A stretch of 64,000 nucleotides of DNA from Meandrina meandrites. Lineage: Eukaryota > Cnidaria > Anthozoa > Scleractinia > Meandrinidae. Of the stretch, positions 45,779-58,518 are shown piece by piece; positions within the stretch are counted from its first letter, which is position 1; each line of letters starts with the position of its first letter. The DNA lies in contig OY855910.1 of NCBI GenBank assembly GCA_963693305.1, positions 21,936,362 through 22,000,361 on the forward strand, read 5' to 3'. A model generated the notes under the pieces. That model was not told where the DNA came from and made no database searches. It worked only from the letters and a program-made list of their open reading frames with translations. Both the position numbers and the translations under genes were made by a program.

Positions 45779-45892
45779 GGGACTAAGCTTACAACAGCAA
45801 GGAAAAATTCACTGTTTTCAATTTACATTGACAATGAACAGGATATAAGATGCTGCCTCTCTTTTTCCATCAGTTGCCAAGTGCACCTCTGC

Positions 45893-48800
45893 CTAATATC
45901 GCTTTCTCTTCAATATTTCAGGTTTCCAGCTCACAGGATGAGTTTCTTCACTCTGTTACAAAACAAAATTCAAAACAGGGGTCAAAGCACGTGCAGCCAT
46001 TATGAAAGTGAAAAAAAGGAACGGTTTTTCCCAAGAGGGAAATAAGATAGTACAAAAGTCCTAAAGATGCCTTGTCTTCAGTTTTCACACAACTCTTTTG
46101 GCTTCTAACAAATGATCCACAATAAATGGGAGGGACTGGTTACCGTTTCCTGTACTTCTTTAGTTGCACTTTCACTTGTGCTCAACAGTCAGGGAAACAT
46201 TATTACTGCTGATGTCAACAAATTCTAGTCATGTAGTCAAATCCTGTTGAGACTAAGGATTGCAAACTAAACTCTGAGAGTAGTGAACTTTTAGGATCTC
46301 CTATCCAGATGTACTCTGGTTTTTACAAAGCTGGAAATACTGTGTTCATCTAGTAGATATTCCAGGTGTTTTTATGTGATAACCACAAAACTCCTGAACT
46401 CACCGCTGTGTCATCCTCCTTGTATATCTTGATGGTCTTATCAGCTTCACATGTAATAAGTCGACTGCTACTCAAGTCAAAGGTCATTGCAAAGATACCA
46501 GCCTCACTGTCAAGTGACCCAGGCTGCACTGATGCCTGTAAACGCTGAAAGTTGTACCCAGTTCGCCAGTCCCAAAAGTGCATTGTACCATTGTCACCTG
46601 ATGAGGGTGTACAACAGCATTTTTACATGTATATCACTTTGTCAATATATTTACAATGCTAGCTGGACATACTCAACTATTGGAACATCAACACCCGATT
46701 GACATACAAACACCAAACTGAGGATATATAATACCCCATTGCCCCCCCCCCCTTGAATAATCAACCTCCCCCTCTCTCTAACTGCCCTATCCTACACCCC
46801 CTCACTGAAAAATGACGAGCTCTGACTCCAAAGATACTGACATTGTCCTCAATTTGATTCCTTTGAGTTTACTTGATGAGATTATATTCAGAAAACAATT
46901 TCCAACAAGCAACATTTGAAATAGGTGTGCCCCTTGAATAACCAAACCCTGCTATTAATCAAAGAAATATTTTTTTCATAGATGTTGTATTATTAATGAT
47001 TCCCTATTAAATGATGTACTGAATAATGCACATGTACAATTGCATGTAGTTTTTACACTCCATCAAATTTTATTGTTTTGTTAAAAAATGTGTATAAACA
47101 GGGACTCCAAAGACCACTCACCTCCTGAAACTAAAACACCATCTGAATTAACTGCCATACAATTTACTATAGAGTTGTGTCCAATAAGATTCTGAACAAA
47201 ATTTCCATCTGGAAACTTCCATTGTTTGATGTTGTCAGGAGATGCTGATGCAAAAGAAAACCTACAAAGGAAGCAAATACTGTTAGATGAATTACAGATT
47301 ACGCTGTTGCTTGATATTGCAATTATATTGATTGTGATTATAAAAATATCCACACTTTCTTAATAAGCCATTTAATAAGGGACATGTAGATGAATGTCTT
47401 TCTTTGACATTAAGTGCTTAAATTTGTGTGGTTGGTAACTTATATTATCAATAAATATATAATTGATAAAAATAATAATACAATTATTGTATTATTGACA
47501 GACAGATGACTGACAGACAGGCACAACTTACTGTGATGGATGTAAGACCACTGATCTGACACTTTTCTTGTGGTTAGTGAGTGTAACTTTAGACTTGCCA
47601 GCTGCCAAGTCCCATAGACGAATAGTACAATCATGGCTTCCTGTTATGACCTGCAAAGCATAACCAGTAAATAACTCAACTGCTTTACTTTTTATGTGCT
47701 CACAGACATGCTTATACCTTGATCTGAAGATTCCAGATAATCTCCCTGGGCTGGGAAGGTTTTTATGAGATATAATGTTCCAGAGCTTGTTGTTATGGGA
47801 GCCATCATGATTTATCCCATGTTAAAAAATAAGCTCTAAATTAATGTAGCACAGTAATAACGAGATGAGTTGGATGAATAATCAAAACACCTCCTGCCTA
47901 CTGTGCATCAAACTTGAGAGTGATCAATCAAAATCTATTGTATTGTGTTATATTAAATTTATTTACTTACCTGAGGCTCTGCAGCCTGGCATTTAACAAC
48001 AGCTACTGTACTTGTATGACCTGTCAATGTGTGAATACAGGCTTTGGTTCTCATGTCCCATACCTTGAGAGCAAAAACAAAAACATTGACGAATCTAACA
48101 TTGCAAAGCATTTAGGGTAACACCTTTGTGTCACAAGAAACCTTAATAATCACTTCCCCAATATATGGAACATAACAAGAAAAACATGATTTTGTTGAAA
48201 CGTCATATGGATGCAGGTCCAATGCTGCCTAACAAGAGGTTATCAATATATTGCATTCTTTCTGTACTGGATGTTAAGCTGGATAAAATAGGTACATTGT
48301 ATTATAATCATTAATTTTCATCAGGCATTACGGCATATTTTTGCAGGCTGAAATGGAGAATTCAGCAGGCTACAAGATATTTTAGCCTGCTGCTGTGAAA
48401 CAATCAGAAACAAGAAAAGAATGAGGCCATCCAATCAGAAACCATTTTCCTATTGGCTGGAAGCACTTCACGCTCAATTGAGGCACTTACATTACTTAGT
48501 TTGTCTTCGTTGAGTGAAACTAACTCAGTTCAGGTATTGTGCTTAACTGCCAGTTTAGTTAACTGCATGATTAATTTTAACACTTCTCAATGAGAGCGAT
48601 TCCTTGCTGACTATAGAATTACGTTATTTCCGCCGAAGAGAACTTTGCAGATTTCTGCCAGGTTTTGTAAACTTTTAAGTCTGGTTTTCAATATAAAAAA
48701 CACCAACTTGACGCCGGCAGTTTAAATGAGTTGGGCCAAAAACTTATATGCAATCCAAACCCTAACGCTAACAATAACCCAAAATTTTACCTACCGTAGG

Positions 48801-51800
48801 TTAAAAAAAATTAACCTGAATTTGACCTGTCACATATACATTAATTTTACAGTCAAACGCATTCAACTGTAGCCACCCAACAGTTAAGTTTTTGACATCT
48901 TTTTGACAAGTTTTTGATTACTTTGATGAGTTTTATGGCTTACGGTTGCTTTAAACTGCCAATCAGATGCCTTGAAAAATGGAAGGCGGGGTATCAACCG
49001 TTGCATGATTCGTCTTCAAACGTCAGAGTTTGAAAGGGTTTCAAACAACGCTTCGCATGGGCGATTATGCCAAGTTCAACTGGCGATAAATAAATTTTAT
49101 GCCGACAAAAATTTGGTCAAACTTAACTTTTCGCACAGGAAATGTTTTCTGGGTTTGTAAAACCAGTTGAAACTGGACGTTTCACAGATCGTTCGTGTAA
49201 ACCATTGTTCAACCGGAAGCCATCAAACTAATCAAAACCTTGTCAAAAAGATGTCAAAAACTTAGTCGGGTGGCTACGGTTCATCCCGTTTGACTGTAAG
49301 ATAATATTACTCCTATAAACAACTTATTGCTTGCTTTAATAAGCAATCAATTAGGTAATTGTTACCCTGGCTGTTGCATCTCTACCACAGGTTAACAACA
49401 CATCAATTGTGGGATGAAGATCCAGTGAATAAATAGCACTTAAGTGACCATGGTAGTGCCGCACAACCTGTAATAAATTACATAACAAAACTGAGCACTG
49501 CTCAGACTCATGCTGTGTCTCACAAGAGAAAATTTACAACCACACAACAATCCATAAGGGCACTGAATAGATTACTACAATGTTGTCGCATTTGTAACTT
49601 TCAAATAAATTGTCAATAAGTAAGTAATCTCAGTACTGTCAGTTATTTAGTTTGTTTCGTTATCATTGTATATTGTAGAGTGATTATCGTAAGCTAGTCT
49701 TGTTTAATTGTAATTTTATTTGTAATATATAATTTGTAAGTAACTTTAATTGTAAGCTGTATATGTCACTTGTAGAGTAATATTTTGTAAGTAATCTTTT
49801 TTGTGTGAAATGCTAATAAAAATTAAGTTATACAAAAAAAAACAAAAAAAAACAAAAAAAAAGATTACTATACAGATAATTATGTCATCAGCATGAAATT
49901 ATTATTCATGCTGTCAAATCTCACATGTCTCTTGCATGGGAATGAATAAAGTACACAAAAGAGCTATACAGTGTGTTACGCATGCTAGAAGCTAATCATT
50001 TACCTTGTTGTACTCCAAGTCCCAGCATTTGACTTGCTTGTCTTCACCGCATGAGAACAAGTAAGGTTGTCTTGGACTGACTGCTAATCCTCTGACAGTG
50101 CTTATATGACCTGTCAGGGACAGCTTTAACTTGCCACTTCCAAGCTCCCAGATCTTAAAAATACAACAACAACTTTGATGATCATGGATGATGTCCACAG
50201 TACAAGATTTTGATGGGTTGCTGTATCCAACTATTTGGGCCAGCCATAAGGCATCCCATTACAACAGGAAAGTCTGTGTAGGGCCAATATCCTATCCTGG
50301 TTTCCCTGGCATTTAAGGGCCACCGTCAACCATAATGCTTTACGTAATTATTGTACTACAGAAATTGCGGATCTTTTGTGGAAGGGATAACTTTCATCAA
50401 AATGCATGTTGTGTTTTTATCGCCCAATTTCTCCAGAATTTAAAGTTCCTTTGACTGATTTAAATGTTTCACTTTTGATGTAATTTGAATGATATGTTCA
50501 TGTAACATAAAAAACAATAACAGAGGCTCACAAAGGACACTGGTCAACGGTGTCCCTTTAAGAGACTATGAGTATTTCTACTCCCATTGGATGGAATGCT
50601 AGTTGATTGTAGGGTTAACCCCTCACCCCTCCCTCCTCCCCCTCCCCCCCCCCCCCCCCCCCCCAGGTGTTAAAGTGGCTGGTATCCATTTATACACCTG
50701 GTGGAGAGAGGCATTGGGAGAGTGAAGTGCCCAGAAACACAATACAATGACCCTGAACCTGTATCACTTGATCCAGACTCCAGCTCGCTAATCACTAAGG
50801 CACTGCACCACCTCCCATGCCATGAGAAAAGAGAGCAAGAAATGTTTGCTTTTAAAGAGTTAGTTAATAAACTCCTGGGCCCATTGGTTAATTAAGGGTA
50901 TATTGAGTTATTAAGAACAATTTTAAATTTGCTTTGTACTTTATTTTTTTAGTCCAGTTCCCTGTTTTAGACAAGACTGCAGGAAATCAGGAAATAAGTC
51001 CAAGACTTGATGATGTTGAATATAACTACCATGATACCCTACAGGCACATCTCACAGAGACAACAGCGTCAACTTAGCAGAACTGCAGTAGACAGACATC
51101 AACACTGGTTATTACACAAGGGCAGAGAGCATAGGGATTGCACAGTTGAGACTTTAAAAGCAGGAAATAACAGTCATTGTGACCACAGCATGGATATAAT
51201 CAGCTGTACAATGATCAATTTACTCTTTACCTATCAATAATATTACTGTACCTTGATGGTCCTATCAGCAGATCCTGTCGCAAACCACTGGTTACCAGGC
51301 TCTACAGCTACAGATCTCACCCAACCAGTATGGCCACTGATTACCTAAAATAAACAATCACAAACAATGCTGACATCAAACTTATTTGATCCTAATAATC
51401 ACATTTGGTTAACTACAATGTACATACACGTGCCAGCTGAAAGCAAAAGCTGGCAAACTAGAAAATGAACCCTTTTGGTCCCAGCTCAAAACCTTATTAT
51501 TCATTGTGTTGTTTGAGAATCTGGTGGCACTGTACAAGTACCTAGCTGATGATTTTTATTATTCTTGCCACATATCTGCTTAAAGGTGAATTGATTTTGT
51601 GAGGAGGTATATGTAGATGTTTAATCTAACTTAGGAATTTGAGGAATAAAAGGGTATCCAGAAGGTAAGTGGACTGTGACAGTGTTACAGTACTTATTCT
51701 AATCTTACTCCCGGTTATTTTCTTTTTTTTTAATTATAACATAAGCAAGTATGATAATAAATTATTCGACATATATTACAGTGTACAAAATGTATGTGAA

Positions 51801-54800
51801 CAGGTGACTGGGTTTATCTGCTGTTCTAGGGACAGTTCAAGCAGGCCATCCAGTGAATAAGAACACAGTTTTGATTTTCGAGGAAATAGCACTGGACATT
51901 CATGGTTTACCTCAAACCAGTGACTCTAACCTCGCTGTTTAGCAACAAATGCGTAATGTACTGCCCACAGGGTAAATTGCTTTAATACCTGGAAAACTTT
52001 TTGATTTCTAACGTTCCTATGAAAAATCAACAGAAGGTAAAAGACACTTCCTCAAGTCCAAGTGGCCCTATTATGTACAGGGAAGTACTTTTCATTGGAT
52101 CACCAAGCATGTGTCATGTGAGAGACTGTTTAAGACCATAACACAAGCTACAACAAGGTCTGGACACAAATATGCACTAGAGTATTTGCAGGCCACTGCA
52201 AAAGAGTTAACAAACTAAAGCCAAGCTCTAGCTTACCCTCATTAATTTCCATGGTGGATGCCATTGTGGTTTAGGCAGGGTTGCTGCCTTCTTTTGTTGA
52301 ACCAAAGCTGTTGATGACTTAGTTCCACCAACAGACACTAATGCTTTGGATGAAGGGCCAAGTCGTTCTTTGCCACCCGAAGCAAGAGCCTTCTGTTGAA
52401 TGTCCATAACACCTGCACTCTCCCTCTGTGCTTGGACCCTGAATATACAAAATATTGTGTTAGTTAAAAGGATTATATTTTGATTTAATGACATTTCACA
52501 AATACTTCACAGAAGTACCTATTTAGAAATGCTTTACATTAATTTTAAGTCTTGCTACCCGGATGTTTATTTACTATAGAGGGAATACAATAAGAGACCT
52601 GTGCATAAAAATCTATCATTTGTACCAGTACTTTTAAAGTTTTGAAATGCCAGTGGTTGCAATGAGGTGAACTTTAAAAGGCCAGGAAAAAATATGAAAT
52701 GTCCATTCAGTACACAGGAAACACAGAACTATAAATTTAAAGTGCTACACAATTGTATAGTTATCCATTTTTTCATAGCAGCAGGATTGACTGCCAAAAT
52801 ATTGTTGCAGATTATATAATCCCAGCTGTTTCTTATCAGTAGATTGTTACTGATTTGCACTACTCACTGTGATGCTGTGGGTGGCAGATTCGACATCAGT
52901 TGCTGAACTCCAGCTTGTGAAGGAGATCTTTTATTTGCTGCTGTTTCGGAAGTCAATCCCACACCTTGAATAAAACAGAGACCTGTGTATAAGCCCTTTG
53001 AGCCCTGACATTGTGACAGTACAGTTTGTTAAATAATAACTGGATAAATAAATATAATAAAATAACAAATATAATAAATAAATTTCCCCTTAGTGATTGG
53101 TTCCATGATGATTTTATGGCCTACATGTTAATAACCAAAGATGAAAGTACACACTGCAGTTGCTCATCCCCCTTATAGCATGAGGAGGTACAGTGTATTT
53201 TAACTGTTTACTAATCTAACATGTAAGTCACATGTACATGTAGTGGACCCTGTATAACAAACAAGTTGCCACGGGTTACCTGGGGCAGATGGATATGGAT
53301 GGGCTCCTTGTATCAACGGAGGTACATCTGAAACTGAGCAGAAATATCATCATGATGGAACCACTTTAAATTTCCTTTCACTTTTGTTTCAAAATGAGTC
53401 CTTGCAAACGCCTTTATGTGAAAATGTGTTTTATTTACGAGTTCATTTTGAAGTCATGCAAATCATACACATTTTCATCAATTTTACACAAGGACTTATC
53501 TGAAAACAGAGATGATGCAGCATGGAAATGACCTATTAGTCAGAACAAAATACTGTTCACAAAAAGGGGATTTTGCTGTGTAGCACTCAAATAAGTAACG
53601 CTAACTAGTAAATAGTGTTTCTGGAGTGCTTGAAATACTGTAAAAACAGACGTTTCGGGGATAACCCCTTCATCAGTGTTAAGTTGATGTTAAAATGTTA
53701 ATGCTGGAGCTTACGCTAAGTGTCTTGCATGCGTGTAGTTTAAAATTAAAGAACACGCGATTGCGCGCGCGATTGTACACGTGCTTAGTGCAAACAGGCA
53801 GGAATTTAGAAAAAACGTCAGAACATTTTTCGACTTAGAATTAAAAATTTAAAATTTTAAAATTTAGAATTTCAAGTCAATGTTCATGCCATCTGGAGCT
53901 AGGGTCTTGTGAATGAAGATCATCCTCATCTCCTCTCTTTGTCTTTTTGCGGCCGTTCCAGCAACTGATTTAAGGTGTCTCTCTACAGTTTTTTCTAGAC
54001 CATACCAAACATTTTCATTTGGCCGTTTAGCAAACTTCCCAGACTCGGATCGATGTGAAATTTACACCAGATATTGGAATTGGATTGAAGTTTGATACAT
54101 ATGATATACTTTTTAGGAAAATCGATATTTCCATGGCAACGACAAACAGAAAAACAAGATATCAGTTAAACTTGAATTCTACGCGAATAAGATTTGACGT
54201 AAAAAAACTAACACCAGTATCTGAAACTATGGTGTACTGCACATCAAATATGCAAGAATAAAAAAATTCTGTGTGTTTGATTTCGAATAAATCGAAAATA
54301 TATTTCAAACCATGCTTTTTGCAATGTAATGATAAACGGACCGAGACGTAGACACTGCTTTGATAACACCAAAAAATAACACCAAAATGTGTATTTAACT
54401 TTTCTTTCGTCGCCGTGAAAGATTTGTTGATTTTCGTTATCGCGATCCCGAGAATTGGATTTTCTCATACGGTCACTACCAATGTAATTTTTGGTAAATT
54501 TTCTACTTTTAGTGCTTTTTCGAAAATCTCCAAAACGGCTCCAAGGATTTTTTTAAAACTTTCGCAACACATGCTTGATAATGGAAAGAATTTAATTCCA
54601 AAGTTTTATTAGCATTGATTTACTGGAACACGTCCAAATTTATCCTTAAAGAAGGCGTTCGAACCGACAAAAATGTTGCGTTACAAATTCAGCGTTCGCA
54701 TTTTATGCTAAAATATTCAAATCAGTGTTTTTTACATTCCATCGAGTGAGCAAAAGAGTGAGGGAAAAAACACAATATTGAAAACAATAGCAACGAACTG

Positions 54801-57800
54801 TATTTATCAAGATGGAACCATCATGATGGACTCCCTTGGCTGAAATGTTCAGCCACAGGGAATCCACCGTTCTGGTACCGTGGGTATTTGTGGTACCCTT
54901 CCACCGAGCGGAGGTGCTCACCAAACCTGTCCGCAAGCTTACGACCAGTTTCTCCGATGTACATTGCTTGCCATCACCTGCAGACGATGTCAAGCAATGT
55001 ACATCGGAGAAACTGGTCGTAAGCTTGCAGACAGGTTTGGCAAGCACCTCCGCTCATTGACACTCAAGCGTTAACATTTTAACATCAACTTAACACTGAT
55101 GAAGGGGTTATCCCCGAAACGTCTGTTTTTACAGTATTTCAAGCACTCCAGAAACACTATTTACTAGTTAGAACAAACTGTTATTATCAAGAATGCTTTT
55201 CTTTTCTTGCTCTATCTAAATGACTTAAGTAATGAATAAATTTGTTTCTCTACATAAACACCATCCAGTAACAAAAAAATTACACACATCTACGTCACAA
55301 GTTCTCACGGCATTAATTTTTAGAAATATTGTGATTTTCTTAAAGGGGCTACATAACCAGGTTTTTTGCAGATTTTTGGTCTAAACTGTTCTGAAATTAG
55401 TGGTAGGCAGCTAAACCCATTATCTTTGAACACCTAAAGGAAGAGATAACCTTAATTTGCAGATAGAAATCAAACTAAAGCTATAAATATAATTTTTTGA
55501 GCACACTCAGAAACAACTTGAAAAGTTGAGCCTTAATTTTTCAAGTTGCAATCCATTTCCATCCTAGCCATCCGCAGCCCAAGATGCTTGCTAACAGTTT
55601 CAGTGCTCTAATATAGCAATTGTTGACAAAAAATGGCCCATTATTTTTAGGTTTCCTATGCCACAAACATAAATTTTGACTGTTTGAAAATCTGTTAAGG
55701 TTACCGTAAACCTTCGCGGGTGTCCTTAGCGAAAAACAATATCACCGCGCTGTCTTAAAGACAACCACCACAAATTATATATCAATGCAAAGGTTATAGA
55801 ATGCTCTATTCGATAAAAATTGTTTTGCCTCATTTTTTTTAATCGTAAGGCGAGCGCGACCTGAAAGCGCGAAACGACCGACATTCCATTGAGCGAATTT
55901 ATCGGGTATCAAACTCGACCACATCAACAAGGCTACTGCATTATATCATTCATGAATGAATTTTTTACAGCTTGCAGAAAGAGCTCTTTGGCTATAGTAG
56001 TGAAAATAACTATTTCACTAGCCATAAGGCTACTGGTAAAAAAAAATTAAGTTTGAATTTATCTGTGTATTTTAGAATAGTTCATATAGTTCATATAATT
56101 CATATACTGTACCTTGATTTGAAGGATAAGCCCCAGTCACAGGATTTCTATTTGATGTCATCATATTATCTTTTGGTGATACCAAATCTTTTACCAAAAA
56201 ATACTCATCACGGATTTTACACAAACTTTTCACTTGATCACTGAAGAGGGAAATACAAACGAATGTTACACAACAATGAACCAAGTCTTGTGTACTATCA
56301 GGGACCAGTTGTTTCAGAGGTTATTAATTAATGCTAATCCAGGATTAATAGTTAAATGCAAGTTTACAGCTTCACTGTATGACATGTAGGATTTCGACAC
56401 TTTGCTGGCAAACAACAGCAATTCAGGCCAGAATACCGGTAAGTGAAAAAAAGAACACAAGGTGAGTGCAGGTTGAAGGTCACTCGTCCAGATGATGAGC
56501 ACTCCAAAATTTTAGTTTCCAGCCCTGCTGTACATTCATGTAATAACAAAATTCATTAAAAAAAATTTACGCCGATGTCTTGCATTGTGATAGATTTTGT
56601 CTTACATGTAGACAGGTTTCAAATTACTTTTGACATCTGCAAATTTTGCTCACTTTTAACTGCCACTGAGTACATCTTTGTTTCTTCTGTTAAATACCAT
56701 GGATTCTACTATCTTTGGCATTTAACAAGTTTCATTCAATAGGTATTGAAGTTAAGGCAAGAGGTTGTGCAGAATCAGTTTAATAATGATAAAACAAATA
56801 AAACATTCAACATGTTTATTTGTTTCATTCAAGCAACGCAGCAGCGCCACACAAATACCTGTGTAATTTTGCATTGTTCCTAGCAAGCTTGCTGGTTTGG
56901 AAATGGCTTCACAGCTACAAACTACAGTAGAACCTTGCTTACTCGAACCCCCAAGGGAATCGTAGACCAGTTAGCGGGGATTCAAGTTAGTCGGGCTGGT
57001 GTTCAATTTCAAGTGTTCTGTTAATTATTAACAATTCATCGAAGTTTTATTATTCTTCACAGTCACAGGTTATTTCGAAACACTTTCAAGACCTTAAATT
57101 AACTGTTACTTTGGTTATACAATCTCTGCATAAATATCTTCAGGCTTATTGGTTAATCCTGTTATCAATAAAGATTCAAGGTTCTGACAAGTCAATCAGC
57201 TCGTTTTGAAAAATAGAGTTCAAGTCAACGGGGTAAATTTCAGTCACATTTGAGCCAAGGGAAAGCTAAATTAGTTCGAGTTAGCACGGAGTTCAAGCTA
57301 ACCAAGTTCGAGTTTACTGATAGTAAATGACTGGAAAAGTACGGTCAAATCCAGGGAAAATTGGATTATGTTCAAGGTAGCGGGGAGATCAAGTAAACCG
57401 AGTTCAAGTTAGCAGGGTTCTACTTTATTTCTACTACAAATATATTACACAAATTATTTTTGAAAAATCAACTTGACTTAGTTTTGCAAAAACTAAAGAT
57501 TTGCTTGCTGCAAAAACCCGTGGCTGAAATATACTTGCAGTGGGAGCATCACAGTGGTGCATAGTTCAGTTCTCTCTCATTTCATCTTTTTAAAAATATA
57601 TATCGCCAATCACCGTTTTTTTAGGACAGATTTGTATGCAGGTAAGTAAACGCAACTAAGATCTGCGCAAATATATTGTTGATTTATGTCTAGACAAGTT
57701 TGCTTACCGGACAAGAGACACCATTTTTGTGCTAATCGTTGATGCGAAACTCTTGTACATGATGTGCGAGCAGCTTTTATTCATTCTTCAAGGATATTAA

Positions 57801-58304
57801 TTGTTTGGCTTATGCTCGGTGCAAGAACCTGTGCAACTCACCAGTGACGTAAAACAAAACAACAACCAAGACATCAAAGAACCTCAAACAACATTGAGCA
57901 GGAAAACAATTACTCTAAAACAAAGGAAAATATCACAGGTTCTTACACCGAGGTAAACCCACCCAATCGTTTACTCAAAAGGCTTTTCGAGTTTGCATAT
58001 TTGAGAATAATGCCTTGTTCCTCGAGATTCGAGACTCGAACTTCGAGGCGCTCGAACTAAGAGGATCGAGTCAAGACTGTCAACTTACTTTTGAGCTTTA
58101 TGTTAATAAACTCACCCTTTTTCGTCCCTTTTCAGTGGCAGGGAGTTATCGTGAAGAAACATATCATGACTTCTTTTGAGAGAGCGAAACACAAGTGTGT
58201 GTACTGAATGCTTTACAATGTCCTTAAACAAGAAATATTGAACAGATTAGTTTAAAAACTAAGAAAGAGATGCAAACACATGGAAAACGTCTTACCTCCG
58301 CCAT
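45893..58304 (-). CDS. PLRG1: Pleiotropic regulator 1, WD40 spliceosome protein
   Basis: Core subunit of the Prp19/CDC5L complex needed for spliceosome activation in the nucleus. Fourteen exons, in gene order, join in frame to 513 residues: 58296-58304, 58116-58222, 56113-56240, 53280-53327, 52868-52964, 52237-52438, 51252-51344, 50004-50153, 49366-49467, 47971-48063, 47532-47650, 47122-47261, 46404-46597, 45893-45952. The N-terminus [20 protein letters not shown] matches the family. A variable linker (about residues 60-180) follows, then [18 protein letters not shown] and seven WD40 repeats (about 198-495; for example SGEDKQ-like [16 protein letters not shown]). It ends [19 protein letters not shown]. 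Length is almost exactly that of the human protein as I remember it. Exon 1 codes only MAE. It is transcribed head-to-head with HIRIP3, and introns carry a SINE, MITEs, a Penelope-like copy and the second candidate snoRNA. Confidence 0.97.
48850..49296. mobile_element. TA-flanked MITE with ~60-bp inverted ends (PLRG1 intron)
   Basis: The 447-bp unit starts CAGTCAAACG and ends CGTTTGACTG with TA at both flanks. The inverted ends extend inward through GTAGCCACCC and AGTTTTTGACATC with mismatches. TA target and ends suit Tc1/mariner. It lies between exons 9 and 10. Confidence 0.75.
49590..49865 (+). mobile_element. Probable LINE 3' UTR with A-rich tail
   Basis: A T/A-rich stretch with repeated TTGTAAGTAA units ends in a tract of A interrupted by single C. 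This looks like the 3' end of a non-LTR retrotransposon inserted antisense to PLRG1. No coding portion is present. Confidence 0.45.
50569..50822 (-). mobile_element. SINE, second copy of the family at 6755-7044
   Basis: Read on the minus strand it shares GTGCCTTAGTGATTAG (box A region), GCCTCTCTCCACC, AGGTGTATAAATGG and CTAGCATTCCATCCAATGGG with copy 1. A C-run (plus strand) of about 20 bases has expanded inside. Box B is diverged. It lies in PLRG1 intron 7 on the sense strand. Confidence 0.8.
51789..51934 (-). ncRNA. Candidate intronic H/ACA snoRNA, copy 2 (PLRG1 intron 6)
   Basis: The reverse complement is the same 146-nt sequence as 42427-42572, with C for T in the 5' hairpin loop and C for G near the 3' hairpin loop; both changes leave the stems intact. 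Identity stops abruptly on both sides, no poly-A tail or target duplication is visible, and again the sense strand of a housekeeping gene is used. This fits duplication of a functional intronic RNA better than random insertion. Confidence 0.5.
53556..55170 (-). mobile_element. Penelope-like copy, head-to-head rearranged, with two hammerhead-like cores
   Basis: On the minus strand, 54990 downwards encodes part of a GIY-YIG endonuclease ([20 protein letters not shown]). Near 53990-53882 lies the ORF end [20 protein letters not shown] followed by KF and a stop, then the 3' UTR and a hammerhead-like core at 53676-53652. On the plus strand, 54991-55064 encodes the same endonuclease start and is followed directly by the same 3' end with a core at 55096-55120. 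Two inverted pairs result: 99-bp identical ends (53602-53700 and 55072-55170) and 64-bp arms around 20 nt (54907-54970, 54991-55054, about three mismatches). The stretch 54000-54700 is unexplained. No reverse transcriptase. Lies in PLRG1 intron 3. Confidence 0.8.
55348..55700. mobile_element. Partial relative of the TTAA MITE at 5473
   Basis: TTAA followed by AGGGGCTACATAACCAGG resembles the end AGGGGCTATGTCACG. No matching right end was found, so the border is a guess. Confidence 0.35.
56925..57425. mobile_element. 500-bp pogo-like MITE in PLRG1 intron 2
   Basis: Ends CAGTAGAACCTTGCT and AGCAGGGTTCTACT are inverted repeats. Further inside, TTCAAGTTAG and AGTTCAAGTTAGC motifs recur several times (AAGTTAGTCGG, GAGTTAGCACGG, CAAGCTAACC). 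TA precedes the left end. No transposase. Confidence 0.65.
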
Positions 58305-58518
58305 GTTGAATGTCGATAGAACGCATAATCTCCAACAGTTAACCGCTGGTCATGAGGTTAGGGACACCCTCATGTATATAACACCATGTGTCGACGTGTC
58401 TCTCGAAGAATCGAGCGCTGCTGGGGCGAGAACATTCTCCCGCCACTGAATTGAACAGTCGAACCCCAGATGAACTCAGCGAAGTCGTAAATATATAAAA
58501 AATTGTAGTATTGGAGAG
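58305..58518. promoter_or_regulatory. Bidirectional promoter of PLRG1 and HIRIP3
   Basis: Only 214 bp separate the two divergent start codons, so both 5' UTRs and both core promoters must lie here, unless upstream non-coding exons exist. It contains TATATAA near 58374, AAATATATAAAA near 58490, and TTCTCCCGCC near 58436, which resembles an E2F site. GC content is higher than in the flanks. Confidence 0.7.
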
